DNA of 38,761 nucleotides from Kiloniellaceae bacterium (GCA_021776095.1 JAJFGO010000062.1:1-38761), one strand, 5' to 3'. Shown: positions 16,873 to 25,128, numbered from the stretch's first letter. Numbers and translations: made by a program. The notes: generated by a model not told the origin, from the sequence alone.

Positions 16873-19607
16873 GCCCGCCTCTCGATCAGCTTGACCGAGG
16901 CCTTGACCAGATCGGCGCTCGACCCGGTCGCGTCGGTCAGGTCGAGCAGCATCGGCATCAGCTTGTTCATGGACGGTACTTGGAAGGTCTTGGCCAGCGG
17001 CGTCACCCAGTGATCGAACTGGCCGATCATGACCAAGGTATCGGGCCGCACGCCTTGGCGCAGGACGACGTGGCCGCGGGTGGCGCTGAGCGGCGAGGCG
17101 ATTTCGACCAAATCACCCTCGTGGATGCCGAGCTCGGCGGCCCGGCCACCGTTCATGATCACGCCGCTGTGGCCGGCCACGTTGCCGGCGACCTCCTTGA
17201 TCATCTGAATATCGACGTTGCCGCCCCAGGCGTACTGCATGGATCGGGAGGTGACGAGCCAGAATGGATAGTCGGCGATGTCGACGTCGAAGTTGTCCGT
17301 TAGCGCCTTTTCCCACAGGCTCGGCAGATCGTGCCAGCGCGGCAGCGCCGCGTACTCGCTCAACTGCGTGTCCCACCAGGTGATGCCCTTCTCGTGCAGT
17401 CGGTTGGCTAATTCCTGACCGATCCGGAACAGGCGCTCCTGATAGGGCATCTCGAAGCGTAAGCTCTGGTCGATGATTTCCGGATAGAGGTACCAGTCGA
17501 GGCGCGGGAACGGCGCGACCCGGTAGCCGTGTTCACGGTAGTACTCCAAGCCTTGGTTGTCGGCGCCACCGCTCAGTTCCGCGCTGGCAGCGCGACAGGC
17601 GGCATCCCAGATTTCCTCGACGCTGTGTTCCTTGGCCGGGTCGAGGGCGACATCGTATGCCGCCGTTTTCAAGCTGACGCCGGCGGCGCCCTTGTTGATG
17701 GCGCCGTTGTAGGCTTCCAGCAGCCCGGTCCGCTTGGCCAATTGGGTGGCAATCCAGGTGAAGTCGCGCGCTCCGCTGGCCGCTTCGACTGCCGGTTGGC
17801 GCAAGGCGAAACCCTGGTAGTCCCAGTACTGTTCGACGTACTTGGTGCCGCCGATACGGATCAATTGCAGGCTTTCCAGGTCTGTGCACTCGGGCAACAG
17901 CACATCGGCTGCGTGGTTGGTCTCGTCTGGCGTGTAGGCGAAGCACACGGTGAAGGGGAAACGGTCGATCGCCGCACCCACGGCCTCGGTGTCCCAAAAC
18001 GAAATTGCCGGGTTGGTGCGGTAAACGAACCAGACGTCCGGGGGCGTCGGCGTCGGCAAGTGTTCGTTGCCCTCGGCCTGCATCATCCAGGCCATGTGAG
18101 TTGGGCCGAGCGCCTGGCTCCATGGCGAGTTGCCGACCAAGGGTATCAGTGTGGAATGGGCGCTGCGCGTGGTGGGACGCGACCGCCAATTTTCTTTGTC
18201 GGTCGGATTCATCGGGTAGTCCATGAACCCGTCGCGCATGGAGCGCACACTGGCTTGGCGCGAGCTGGCCGGGCGATTGATCCGAACCGTCGTGCCCAGC
18301 AATCCGCCGGGCACCTCCAGGGCGCCGACCAGACAGGCCAGCATGGTGCGCGCCCAACAGCAATCGTAACCGCCCCAGCCATTGTTGACCGTTTTACCCA
18401 GGGTGATCGCGACCGGCCGGAAGGGCAGGGTGCGGCCTTCGATTTCGATGGTTTCGCCGACCCGGGCGTGGTCCAGGTACTCGCCGGCGATCCGGCCGAT
18501 GGTTTCGGCGGGGACATCGCAAACCTGCGCGGCCCAAGCCGGCGTCGTGTCCTTGAAATGCTCGACCATGGTGGCGAAAGCGGAGCGGCACGGGATGTCC
18601 GTGTGTTGCCAGATTTTGCCGTCCGGGCCTTCCTCGACGCCGTCGGCGCGGAACGCACCGTCCAATGCCGGATCGGCCCCCGCGGTATCGAAAGCCACGG
18701 CGCGATCCGACACGCTGTCCCAGATCAGCGGCTTGCGGCTCTCAGCATCGCGCAGGTAAAAGCCGTGGGTGCCGAGCAGATACGGTGACGATGTGTGCTG
18801 TTTCAGGAATTGCAGATCCAGCGCCTCGCGCGGTCTCTGGTGCAGCGCCACGTGGATCATGGCCATCATGAAGGCGGCATCGGTCTTGGGCTTGATCGGC
18901 ACCCATTCGGCCGAGCAGGCGCCGGTGATCGATAGGTGCGGTTCGACCTGAACTCGCTTCATGCCGCGCACGCGCGCGTCGGCGTGACGCTTGACCCCGC
19001 AAACGCCGCCCGAGGCTTCGACGTTGCTGCCGAAAGAGATGTTGTATTCGCACAGCGGCGTGTCCGGCGCGACCGTGAAAGCGCGATGCCAGAACTCGCC
19101 GTAAAGGTGTTCGGAGTGATAGCACTTGACGCCCTGGCCGCTGCCGAAGCTGAAGTCGACCGGGCCCCAGGCGCTTAGGAAAGCCGGGAAGGTGCCCATG
19201 TAGGCGGTCGGTGTGCCACCACCGCCGAAGCTTGCGGCGACCCGCGGGAACCCAGAGCCGTCGGTCAGTCCTTGGTCCCGCGCGGCTTGCAGTTTCGCAG
19301 CAATTATGTCGAGCGCCTCATCCCAACTGATCGCAACAAAACCGGGATCCTCATGGCGGCCCTTGCGCGGGTTGGTCCGCTTCATGGGGTTGGAAATGCG
19401 GTGCGGGTTATAGGTCTTCTGGACTAGGCCGAACGCCTTGACGCAGACCCGCCCGGCGGCCGGATGGACCGATGCCGCGGCGAAATTCGGCTCGACCTCT
19501 GTGGCGACGCCGTCCTCCACCCGGACAGTCAGGAAGTCCGGACCCGCGACGCACTGATAACAGTAGGTCGGGACCTTGCGGTCGCGTTGTGCCGTGCCTC
19601 TGCTCAT
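16869..19607 (-). CDS. padB: Molybdopterin oxidoreductase, probable phenylacetyl-CoA:acceptor oxidoreductase catalytic subunit (PadB-like)
   Basis: The 912-residue protein is a DMSO-reductase-family catalytic subunit. It has an N-terminal Fe-S segment (C16, C19, C55), the RISNPMKRTNPRKGR and ISWDEALDIIAAKL segments of the family, the cofactor-binding NISFGSNVEASGG, and a C-terminal molybdopterin dinucleotide domain (LVTSRSMQYAWGGNVD ... LGIHEGDLVEIASPL). There is no Tat or Sec signal, so the active site is cytoplasmic, as expected for a CoA-ester substrate and as known for PadB of Thauera/Aromatoleum, which oxidises phenylacetyl-CoA to phenylglyoxylate. The operon with arylacetate-CoA ligase and a 2-oxoacid oxidoreductase supports this over other molybdoenzymes. 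The third cluster Cys seems absent (D24 lies nearby). Confidence 0.75.
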   Translation of the reverse strand: MSRGTAQRDRKVPTYCYQCVAGPDFLTVRVEDGVATEVEPNFAAASVHPAAGRVCVKAFGLVQKTYNPHRISNPMKRTNPRKGRHEDPGFVAISWDEALDIIAAKLQAARDQGLTDGSGFPRVAASFGGGGTPTAYMGTFPAFLSAWGPVDFSFGSGQGVKCYHSEHLYGEFWHRAFTVAPDTPLCEYNISFGSNVEASGGVCGVKRHADARVRGMKRVQVEPHLSITGACSAEWVPIKPKTDAAFMMAMIHVALHQRPREALDLQFLKQHTSSPYLLGTHGFYLRDAESRKPLIWDSVSDRAVAFDTAGADPALDGAFRADGVEEGPDGKIWQHTDIPCRSAFATMVEHFKDTTPAWAAQVCDVPAETIGRIAGEYLDHARVGETIEIEGRTLPFRPVAITLGKTVNNGWGGYDCCWARTMLACLVGALEVPGGLLGTTVRINRPASSRQASVRSMRDGFMDYPMNPTDKENWRSRPTTRSAHSTLIPLVGNSPWSQALGPTHMAWMMQAEGNEHLPTPTPPDVWFVYRTNPAISFWDTEAVGAAIDRFPFTVCFAYTPDETNHAADVLLPECTDLESLQLIRIGGTKYVEQYWDYQGFALRQPAVEAASGARDFTWIATQLAKRTGLLEAYNGAINKGAAGVSLKTAAYDVALDPAKEHSVEEIWDAACRAASAELSGGADNQGLEYYREHGYRVAPFPRLDWYLYPEIIDQSLRFEMPYQERLFRIGQELANRLHEKGITWWDTQLSEYAALPRWHDLPSLWEKALTDNFDVDIADYPFWLVTSRSMQYAWGGNVDIQMIKEVAGNVAGHSGVIMNGGRAAELGIHEGDLVEIASPLSATRGHVVLRQGVRPDTLVMIGQFDHWVTPLAKTFQVPSMNKLMPMLLDLTDATGSSADLVKASVKLIERRA

Positions 19608-19630
19608 GCCTGGGTCACCCTTGGTGCCGG

Positions 19631-20035
19631 CTAAGACCTTAGCTTTTCCGCCTTCACTTCCAATCGTTTCTGCAACTGAGCGGTTCCAACGACAAAGCGT
19701 TTGTGGATGCCTTTGGCGACCGGCTCGATATCGTCCTTCGCACTGACCTCGAACGTGACCTGACGTCCATCGACGGCGACAACGCGCGCCGTGATTTCGA
19801 CATTCATGCCCAACAAGGTAGCACCGGTGTGATCGATCTCGACACGAGTGCCGACCGAATCCTCGCTAGGATCCACGTGTTCAAGCAGCAGGTCGCGGCA
19901 GGTGTGCTCAATGTCGCGGATCAGTTCCGGGGTCGCATAGACACGTAAGGCTTCACCCATGAAATCAATCGTGCGGGGCTTGTCGACGACGAGCGGCCGG
20001 TTGGTCACCAGCCCAGGCGTAAGGGTGTCCTTCAT
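19631..20035 (-). CDS. FlK-type hot-dog thioesterase
   Basis: A 134-residue hot-dog-fold thioesterase at the head of the pad/ior operon. The residues T35, E43 and H69 have exactly the spacing (8 and 26) of the Thr/Glu/His catalytic set known from fluoroacetyl-CoA thioesterase FlK, and SVGTRVEIDHTGATLLGM is the family core. The ATG at 20035 has GGGAGGA 8 bases upstream, which rules out the longer in-frame reading from 20131. It lies 23 bases before padB. In this setting it probably hydrolyses aryl-CoA or dead-end CoA esters to recover CoA; the real substrate is not shown. Confidence 0.85.
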   Translation of the reverse strand: MKDTLTPGLVTNRPLVVDKPRTIDFMGEALRVYATPELIRDIEHTCRDLLLEHVDPSEDSVGTRVEIDHTGATLLGMNVEITARVVAVDGRQVTFEVSAKDDIEPVAKGIHKRFVVGTAQLQKRLEVKAEKLRS

Positions 20036-20119
20036 CGTGCGTCCTCCCAGGCGAACCTCTTGTTTTGACGTCGAACGTGTCTTGTCGACCTTGAAAATGA
20101 CCGGGCTCGTCGATTCGGC

Positions 20120-20151
20120 ACTGTAAAACAAGTAAACACGTACCTCAATAC
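20120..20151 (-). promoter_or_regulatory. Candidate promoter of the thioesterase-pad-ior operon with overlapping operator motif
   Basis: On the minus strand, TTGAGG (20148-20143) and TACAGT (20125-20120) are 17 bases apart, about 80 bases before the thioesterase start. The -35 element sits inside CGTACCTCAATAC (20139-20151, plus strand), which matches 12 of 13 bases of CGTACCTAAATAC at 34282-34294 before the two-domain GNAT gene. The rest of the 20036-20239 gap is AT-rich near 20150-20160 (CCAAATTATTGG dyad) and holds a 6-bp hairpin at 20177-20195. Confidence 0.4.
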
Positions 20152-20239
20152 CAAATTATTGGCCCCAAGTGAGTTTGATGGTGCGGCGAACCATCCTAAT
20201 CGGCGCGCTGCAGGGACGCGAACCTGCCCGGATAGCGAT

Positions 20240-20644
20240 TCAATTCGGTACGACGGCGGTCGCTTCCAGCTCGACCTTGGCTTCGGCATCAACCAGATCG
20301 GCGACGAAGACCAGGCTCATGGCCGGGTAATGACATCCCATGTGGCGCCGCCAAATCACGCCGAGTTGCGGTCGCGCCGCCAGGTACGCGGCCCTGTCCT
20401 TGCAATAGGCCGTGATCCGGCAAATGTGGTGTGGCTCGCCGCCAGCCTGGCCAAGAACCGTCAAGACATTGCACAGGGCCTGTTCGAACTGCGGCGCTAA
20501 ATCGGCGCTGTGGAACCGGCCTTCGGCATCCCAGCCCACCTGCCCGGCGATGAAGACGGTGCGGCCGCCGGCGGCCGCGATTCCGTTGGCGTAGCCGACC
20601 GGCCCAATCCAGTCTGGCGGCTGCAGAACTTGATGATCGATCAC
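20240..20644 (-). CDS. RidA/YjgF/YER057c-family protein lacking the catalytic arginine
   Basis: A 134-residue RidA-fold protein (GYANGIAAAGGRTVFIAGQVGWDAEG at about 17-42 in pieces, then APQFEQALCNVLTVLGQAGG and a final VELEATAV). Canonical RidA proteins deaminate reactive enamines with an Arg in the P-A-R-(S/T) segment; here the segment reads YPAMSLV, so the Arg is Met and classical deaminase activity is unlikely, as in several Rid subfamilies found in catabolic operons. A GTG at 20644 with AAAGG 7 bases upstream gives normal length; GTG at 20665 and TTG at 20716 (overlapping the upstream stop) are alternatives. The function in this cluster is unknown. Confidence 0.82.
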   Translation of the reverse strand: MIDHQVLQPPDWIGPVGYANGIAAAGGRTVFIAGQVGWDAEGRFHSADLAPQFEQALCNVLTVLGQAGGEPHHICRITAYCKDRAAYLAARPQLGVIWRRHMGCHYPAMSLVFVADLVDAEAKVELEATAVVPN

Positions 20645-20712
20645 GGCTGGGCCTTTCTCACTCACTCGCTTGCGGCGGGCCGCCGATGACTGCGGCGATC
20701 TCGTGGGTCGGC

Positions 20713-21186
20713 TCAAGTCCCGGGTGTCGGATCCGGTCCGGTCGGCGCGTCGGCCGACGGCCTGGCGGCCGGACGCGCGGCGACGTCGCGGTCCACGATC
20801 TTCAGCAAGGTCGACAGCGTGATCGACGCCAGAGTGGCGGCGGCGATTTCGTTGATCTCGTTCATGACCCGGGCAAGGGCTTGGCCGATTTCCGTGTCAT
20901 CGCCCGGGTCGGGCCGACTGGTGCTGCCGGCGGTATCCTCGAACAAGCTGATCACCTCATAGAGAGTGACGCGCTTGGCGTTGCCGCAAAACCGATAGCC
21001 GCCACCGGCGCCACGCACCGACTCGACTAGGCCGGCGCGTGTCAGGTCGCGCAGTACCTTGGCCAGATGATTGGCGGATATCCCATATCTTTCCGCGATC
21101 TGCGCGGCCGAGATTTGCTGTGCCGGGTACCGGACCAGTTCGAGCAGCGCGAAGAGGGCGCCGCGAGTTGCCTTCTGTAACTTCAC
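20713..21186 (-). CDS. Rrf2-family transcriptional regulator (possible BadM-type repressor)
   Basis: A 157-residue Rrf2 regulator. The winged helix-turn-helix occupies residues 1-75: VKLQKATRGALFALLELV, then AAQIAERYGISANHLAKVLR and VRGAGGGYRF, the Rrf2 wing. Downstream, the region that carries three Cys in Fe-S Rrf2 sensors (IscR, NsrR) has none, and a single Cys remains in the wing, so it is not a cluster sensor. The GTG at 21186 gives the typical N-terminus and lies 7 bases after the GNAT stop. In Rhodopseudomonas palustris the Rrf2 protein BadM represses the benzoyl-CoA reductase operon; the same family here, next to box and bcr genes, suggests a comparable role, probably sensing an aryl-CoA. 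Confidence 0.85.
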   Translation of the reverse strand: MKLQKATRGALFALLELVRYPAQQISAAQIAERYGISANHLAKVLRDLTRAGLVESVRGAGGGYRFCGNAKRVTLYEVISLFEDTAGSTSRPDPGDDTEIGQALARVMNEINEIAAATLASITLSTLLKIVDRDVAARPAARPSADAPTGPDPTPGT

Positions 21187-21193
21187 TGTCGGG

Positions 21194-21712
21194 TCATCCC
21201 GTCGAATCCGCTTCCGTCCCGCGGCCACGCTTGGCGGCTACGGGCATTTCCAGCTGTATGAACGGCCCTCCCATCATTCCCTGCGATCGGAAGAATGCCA
21301 TATTCAGACCATCGTCACGGGCCAACATGGTGCGTACAGTATCGACGCCGGATTCGGCCAGGCAATCGCACATGGCGGCGAAGAGCCGGCTCCCTATTTT
21401 CCGCAGACGGCAATCGGGATCGACGCCGAGAGCGAAAATCCAACCACTGGGGGGGGAGCCAAATTCCCAGGCGCGCACTTCTCCGAGGATGAAGCCAAGC
21501 AGACAATCGCCGCAGTCGTCGGCGACCAGGAAGTATCTATTGGACCGCTTACCATAGCGTTCGAACATGTCCTCCCAATAGGCCAGTTTCGCGATGCCGG
21601 TGATGCGGGCGTCGAGATCGGCAACCGCCCCGACGTCGGATCCCTTGGCGGTACGGACCGCAAGAGTTGCCGTATCGGCCGAGTTGCGCTGCGCCGGTGC
21701 TGTCTTCGCCAT
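21194..21712 (-). CDS. GNAT-family N-acetyltransferase
   Basis: A 172-residue single-domain GNAT enzyme. The acetyl-CoA motif A region is FALGVDPDCRLRKIGSRLFAA in the middle of the protein, preceded by LGFILGEVRAWEFG and followed by the C-terminal AFFRSQGM beta strand region. It diverges from boxC and shares the small operon with the Rrf2 gene. R. palustris BadL, an acetyltransferase from the benzoate cluster, acetylates aminobenzoates that would otherwise poison the pathway; a similar job is possible. The N-terminal LDARITG motif is also found in both halves of the GNAT protein at 34339. Confidence 0.87.
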   Translation of the reverse strand: MAKTAPAQRNSADTATLAVRTAKGSDVGAVADLDARITGIAKLAYWEDMFERYGKRSNRYFLVADDCGDCLLGFILGEVRAWEFGSPPSGWIFALGVDPDCRLRKIGSRLFAAMCDCLAESGVDTVRTMLARDDGLNMAFFRSQGMMGGPFIQLEMPVAAKRGRGTEADSTG

Positions 21713-21760
21713 ACCCGCCTCGTCCCGTCTAAAGATTTAGATTCGCCACGCCTTACATTC

Positions 21761-21789
21761 TTGACAGAATGGAACCGTTGCCGCTTAAT
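21761..21789 (+). promoter_or_regulatory. Candidate sigma-70 promoter for boxC
   Basis: A perfect TTGACA (21761-21766) is followed after 17 bases by CTTAAT (21784-21789). It lies in the 181-base AT-rich divergent region and would give a leader of about 95 bases for boxC. A direct repeat of CTTTGGCC (21820-21827 and 21831-21838, 11-base period) lies in the leader. Confidence 0.5.
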
Positions 21790-21790
21790 G

Positions 21791-21816
21791 TAAATAAGCA
21801 ATTGAGTACCGATTTA
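21791..21816. promoter_or_regulatory. Candidate operator directly downstream of the boxC -10 element
   Basis: The 26-base element has inverted ends TAAAT (21791-21795) and ATTTA (21812-21816). It shares TAAATA-N-GCA-N5-GTACC with identical spacing with the element at 34268-34287 in the other divergent region. Its place at about +1 to +20 fits a repressor site. Confidence 0.45.
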
Positions 21817-21893
21817 GCTCTTTGGCCGATCTTTGGCCCAAAAGGACGGGTGAGAAACTGGATTAACCTATTGAAAAAACGTAAAAAATACTG

Positions 21894-23543
21894 ATGATTG
21901 AGTTTTCCACTCAGCCGGAGAGCTACCGCCATTGGCGCCTGCGAACCGAGGGATCGGTCGCCTACCTGAGCCTGAACGTCCAGGAGGATGCGGGGCTGTT
22001 TCCGGGCTACAAGTTGAAATTGAACTCCTACGACCTGGGGGTCGATATCGAGCTCAACGACGTGGTCCAGCGCCTCCGCTTCGAACACCCTGAGGTCCGG
22101 GCGGTAGTGCTCACCTCGGATAGGGAGGGCGTGTTTTGTGCCGGGGCCAATATTCAGATGCTTGGGCAGTCGAGCCATGCTCACAAGGTGAATTTCTGCA
22201 AGTTCACCAACGAGACCCGCAACGCCATTGAAGACGCTAGCCAGAATTCAGGCCAGACATATATTTGCGCCATAAACGGCACGGCGGCCGGCGGCGGCTA
22301 TGAGATGGCGCTTGCGGCCGAGCACATCATTCTGGTCGACGATGGCGCCAGTTCGGTTTCTTTGCCGGAAGTGCCGCTTCTGGCCGTTCTGCCTGGGACC
22401 GGCGGCCTGACCCGTGTGGTCGACAAGCGTCATGTCCGGCGCGATCATGCGGACGTTTTCTGCACCCTGACCGAAGGAATTAAAGGCAAGCGCGCCGTCG
22501 ATTGGCATTTGGTCGACGAAGTCGTGCCGCGCTCGCGCCTGGATCAGGTCGTGCGGGATCGCGCCGAGGCCCTGGTGGCGACATCGGATCGCCCGGGCGA
22601 CGCCAAAGGCGTCGATCTGCCGCCGCTCCGTCGCGACCTTGCGGAAGACAGCATGGCCTACGACAATTTGAGCGTGGCGATCGATCGACCGGGGCGGGTG
22701 GCGCGTATCACAGTCAATGCCCCGAACGCCGACCAACCGCGCGATCTTGCCGGGATCCATGCTGCCGGCGCTGCTTTCTGGCCACTGGCTCTGGCGCGGG
22801 ACCTGGATGACGCGATTCTGCATTTGCGTTTCAACGAGCCGGACATTGGCACCTGGGTTCTGATGACCGGCGGCGACGCGGCGCGGGTCATGGCGGCCGA
22901 CGCATCCCTGCAAGAGCACGCGGGCGATTGGTTGGTGCGCGAGATCACGTTGTACCTCAAGCGCGTGTTCAAGCGTCTGGACGTTACCTCCCGCAGCCTG
23001 GTCGCGGTCATCGAACCGGGCAGCTGTTTCGCGGGGTTCCTGGTCGAATTGATCCTGGCCGCCGACCGTAGCTACATGTTGGACGGTTCGATCGAGGGCG
23101 ACAACCGCCCGCCTGCTTGCCTGCGTCTCTCGGCCATGAGCTTCGGGCCCTTGCCGATGTGCAACGGCCTAACGCGTTTGGAGACCCGATTTCTAGACGA
23201 CGCAGCACGGGTGACTGCGATTCGTGGCAAGATCGACCATGACCTTGATGCGGCCGCGGCGGATGACTTGGGCTTGGTTACGTTCACGCCGGATGATCTC
23301 GATTGGGAAGACGAGGTTCGCCTGGCCCTGGAGGAACGTGCCAGCTTCTCGCCCGATTCCTTGACCGGCATGGAAGCCAGCCTGCGCTTCGCCGGGCCGG
23401 AAACCCTGGAGACAAAAATCTTCGGCCGGCTCAGTGCTTGGCAAAACTGGATTTTCCAGCGGTCGAATGCCGTCGGCGAACAAGGTGCGCTGAAGCGTTT
23501 TGGCAGCGGCATTCAACCCAAGTTCGATAACGGACGAGTCTAA
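21894..23543 (+). CDS. boxC: 2,3-epoxybenzoyl-CoA dihydrolase (benzoyl-CoA-dihydrodiol lyase)
   Basis: BoxC opens the ring of 2,3-epoxybenzoyl-CoA with two waters, giving 3,4-dehydroadipyl-CoA semialdehyde and formate, in the aerobic box pathway. The 549-residue protein is a tandem of two crotonase-like domains and has family length. The N-terminus YRHWRLRTEGSVAYLSLNVQ with GYKLKLNSYDLGVDIELND is diagnostic; the first crotonase site shows GVFCAGANIQMLG and INGTAAGGGYEMALA, the oxyanion-hole segments. The ATG at 21894 fits the family start although no clear Shine-Dalgarno sequence precedes it. It is the first gene of the boxC-boxB-ligase-CoA-transferase unit. Confidence 0.95.
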   Translation: MIEFSTQPESYRHWRLRTEGSVAYLSLNVQEDAGLFPGYKLKLNSYDLGVDIELNDVVQRLRFEHPEVRAVVLTSDREGVFCAGANIQMLGQSSHAHKVNFCKFTNETRNAIEDASQNSGQTYICAINGTAAGGGYEMALAAEHIILVDDGASSVSLPEVPLLAVLPGTGGLTRVVDKRHVRRDHADVFCTLTEGIKGKRAVDWHLVDEVVPRSRLDQVVRDRAEALVATSDRPGDAKGVDLPPLRRDLAEDSMAYDNLSVAIDRPGRVARITVNAPNADQPRDLAGIHAAGAAFWPLALARDLDDAILHLRFNEPDIGTWVLMTGGDAARVMAADASLQEHAGDWLVREITLYLKRVFKRLDVTSRSLVAVIEPGSCFAGFLVELILAADRSYMLDGSIEGDNRPPACLRLSAMSFGPLPMCNGLTRLETRFLDDAARVTAIRGKIDHDLDAAAADDLGLVTFTPDDLDWEDEVRLALEERASFSPDSLTGMEASLRFAGPETLETKIFGRLSAWQNWIFQRSNAVGEQGALKRFGSGIQPKFDNGRV

Positions 23544-23577
23544 TCCTCTACAATCGCAAACAGAAGTAAGTCGCCAC

Positions 23578-24993
23578 ATGAGCATCGACCACTTAAGCAA
23601 GATTCCGAACAACGTTCAGCTAGCCGACGATCGACGACTGCAACGAGCGCTGGAGAAATGGCAACCAGGATATGAGAGCTGGTGGCGCGATCTTGGCCCG
23701 GAGGCAAGCCAGAACATGGATGTCTATCTGCGCACCGCGATCAGCGTCGATCCGGGCGGTTGGGCGAACTACGGCTATGTGCGTATGCCGGAATATCGTT
23801 GGGGCATATTCCTGGCGCCGCAGGACGAGGGGCGCCTGGTTAACTTCGGCATGCACAAGGGCGACCTTGCCTGGCAAGAGGTGCCTGGCGAGTATCGCAC
23901 CGATCTGCGCCGCTTAATCGTGGTCCAGGGCGATACCGAGCCCGCATCGGTCGAGCAGCAACGTCATCTGGGCGCGACCTGTCCGTCGCTCTACGATCTC
24001 CGCAACTTGTTCCAGGTCAATGTTGAGGAGGGACGGCACCTTTGGGCCATGGTCTATCTGCTGCACGCGCACTTTGGCCGTGACGGCCGTGAGGAGGCGG
24101 AAGGCATGCTGGAGCGCCACTCCGGGGATTCCGACAAGCCGCGGATCCTGGGCGCCTTCAACGAGAGAACGCCGGACTGGCTGTCGTTCTACATGTTCAC
24201 GTTCTTCACCGATCGCGATGGCAAATATCAACTGGCCTCGTTGGCGGAGTCGGCCTTCGATCCGTTATCGCGGACCTGCCGCTTCATGCTGACCGAAGAA
24301 GCCCATCACATGTTTGTCGGCGAGACCGGGGTCGGCCGGATCGTACAGCGCGCCTGCGAGATCATGCGCGAGCACAAGACCGACGATGTGCGGAAATGGG
24401 GCGGCATCGATCTGCCTACGCTCCAGAAATACGTCAATTTCCATTTCAGTGTGTCCCTGGATCTGTTCGGTCAGGAGTTGTCGACCAACGCGGGGAACTA
24501 TTTCAGCATGGGCCTCAAGGGCCGCTTCCACGAAACCAAAATCAAGGACGATCACCTCTTGACCGACGCGGCCTACAAGGTGCCGGAGGTCAAAGGCGAC
24601 CAAATCGCCATGACCGATGCCAGCGCCTTGCTCGCGGTCAACGAGCGCTTGCGCGACGACTACGTGGTCGACTGTCAGCGCGGCGTCGATAAGTGGAACC
24701 GGGTGATCGAAAATGCCGGAATCGACTTCAAGCTGACGTTGCCCAACCGGGCCTTCCACCGCCGGATCGGTGTCTTCAGCGAGGTTGAGGTCACGCCGGA
24801 CGGCCGGATCGTGACCTGGGCCGATTGGGACCGCGATCACTCCCGTTGGCTACCGACCGATGAGGATCGGGTTTATGTCGGTTCGCTGATGCAGGCGGTT
24901 ACCGAACCGGGGAAGATTGCCAACTGGATCGCGCCGCCGGCCAAGGGGATCAATGGCCAGCCGCTAGAGTTCGAGTACGTACGTTTTAACTAA
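23578..24993 (+). CDS. boxB: Benzoyl-CoA 2,3-epoxidase, oxygenase subunit
   Basis: BoxB is the diiron epoxidase of the box pathway; it forms 2,3-epoxybenzoyl-CoA with O2 and electrons from BoxA. The 471-residue protein has family length. The two E-x-x-H diiron pairs are visible in NVEEGRHLWAMVYLLHAHFG (E151/H154) and LTEEAHHMFVGETG (E240/H243 or E241/H244), with further conserved TPDWLSFYMFTFFTDRDG between them. The ATG at 23578 follows GAAGTAAG and comes 34 bases after boxC; the open frame extending back into boxC is a shadow. The reductase gene boxA is not adjacent and not in this window. Confidence 0.95.
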   Translation: MSIDHLSKIPNNVQLADDRRLQRALEKWQPGYESWWRDLGPEASQNMDVYLRTAISVDPGGWANYGYVRMPEYRWGIFLAPQDEGRLVNFGMHKGDLAWQEVPGEYRTDLRRLIVVQGDTEPASVEQQRHLGATCPSLYDLRNLFQVNVEEGRHLWAMVYLLHAHFGRDGREEAEGMLERHSGDSDKPRILGAFNERTPDWLSFYMFTFFTDRDGKYQLASLAESAFDPLSRTCRFMLTEEAHHMFVGETGVGRIVQRACEIMREHKTDDVRKWGGIDLPTLQKYVNFHFSVSLDLFGQELSTNAGNYFSMGLKGRFHETKIKDDHLLTDAAYKVPEVKGDQIAMTDASALLAVNERLRDDYVVDCQRGVDKWNRVIENAGIDFKLTLPNRAFHRRIGVFSEVEVTPDGRIVTWADWDRDHSRWLPTDEDRVYVGSLMQAVTEPGKIANWIAPPAKGINGQPLEFEYVRFN

Positions 24994-25128
24994 CGGTAAA
25001 TTGTGCGATTTGGGCGACCGGTCGGACTTGCCGCAATACCGGTCATGGGCAAGACTCGGGACGGGAAGGGACAAGAAGCCGGGCTACGAAACCGGCAGGG
25101 CACTATCTGGGAGCCGGGAGGAAGGTAC

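Noticed and set aside
20177-20195. GATGGT/ACCATC hairpin after the RidA-like gene
   Set aside because: Six pairs with a 7-base loop and no U run on the minus strand; not convincing as a terminator.
21820-21838. Direct repeat CTTTGGCC with 11-base period in the boxC leader
   Set aside because: Eight-base repeats occur by chance and no second copy was seen at other promoters; mentioned only in the promoter entry.
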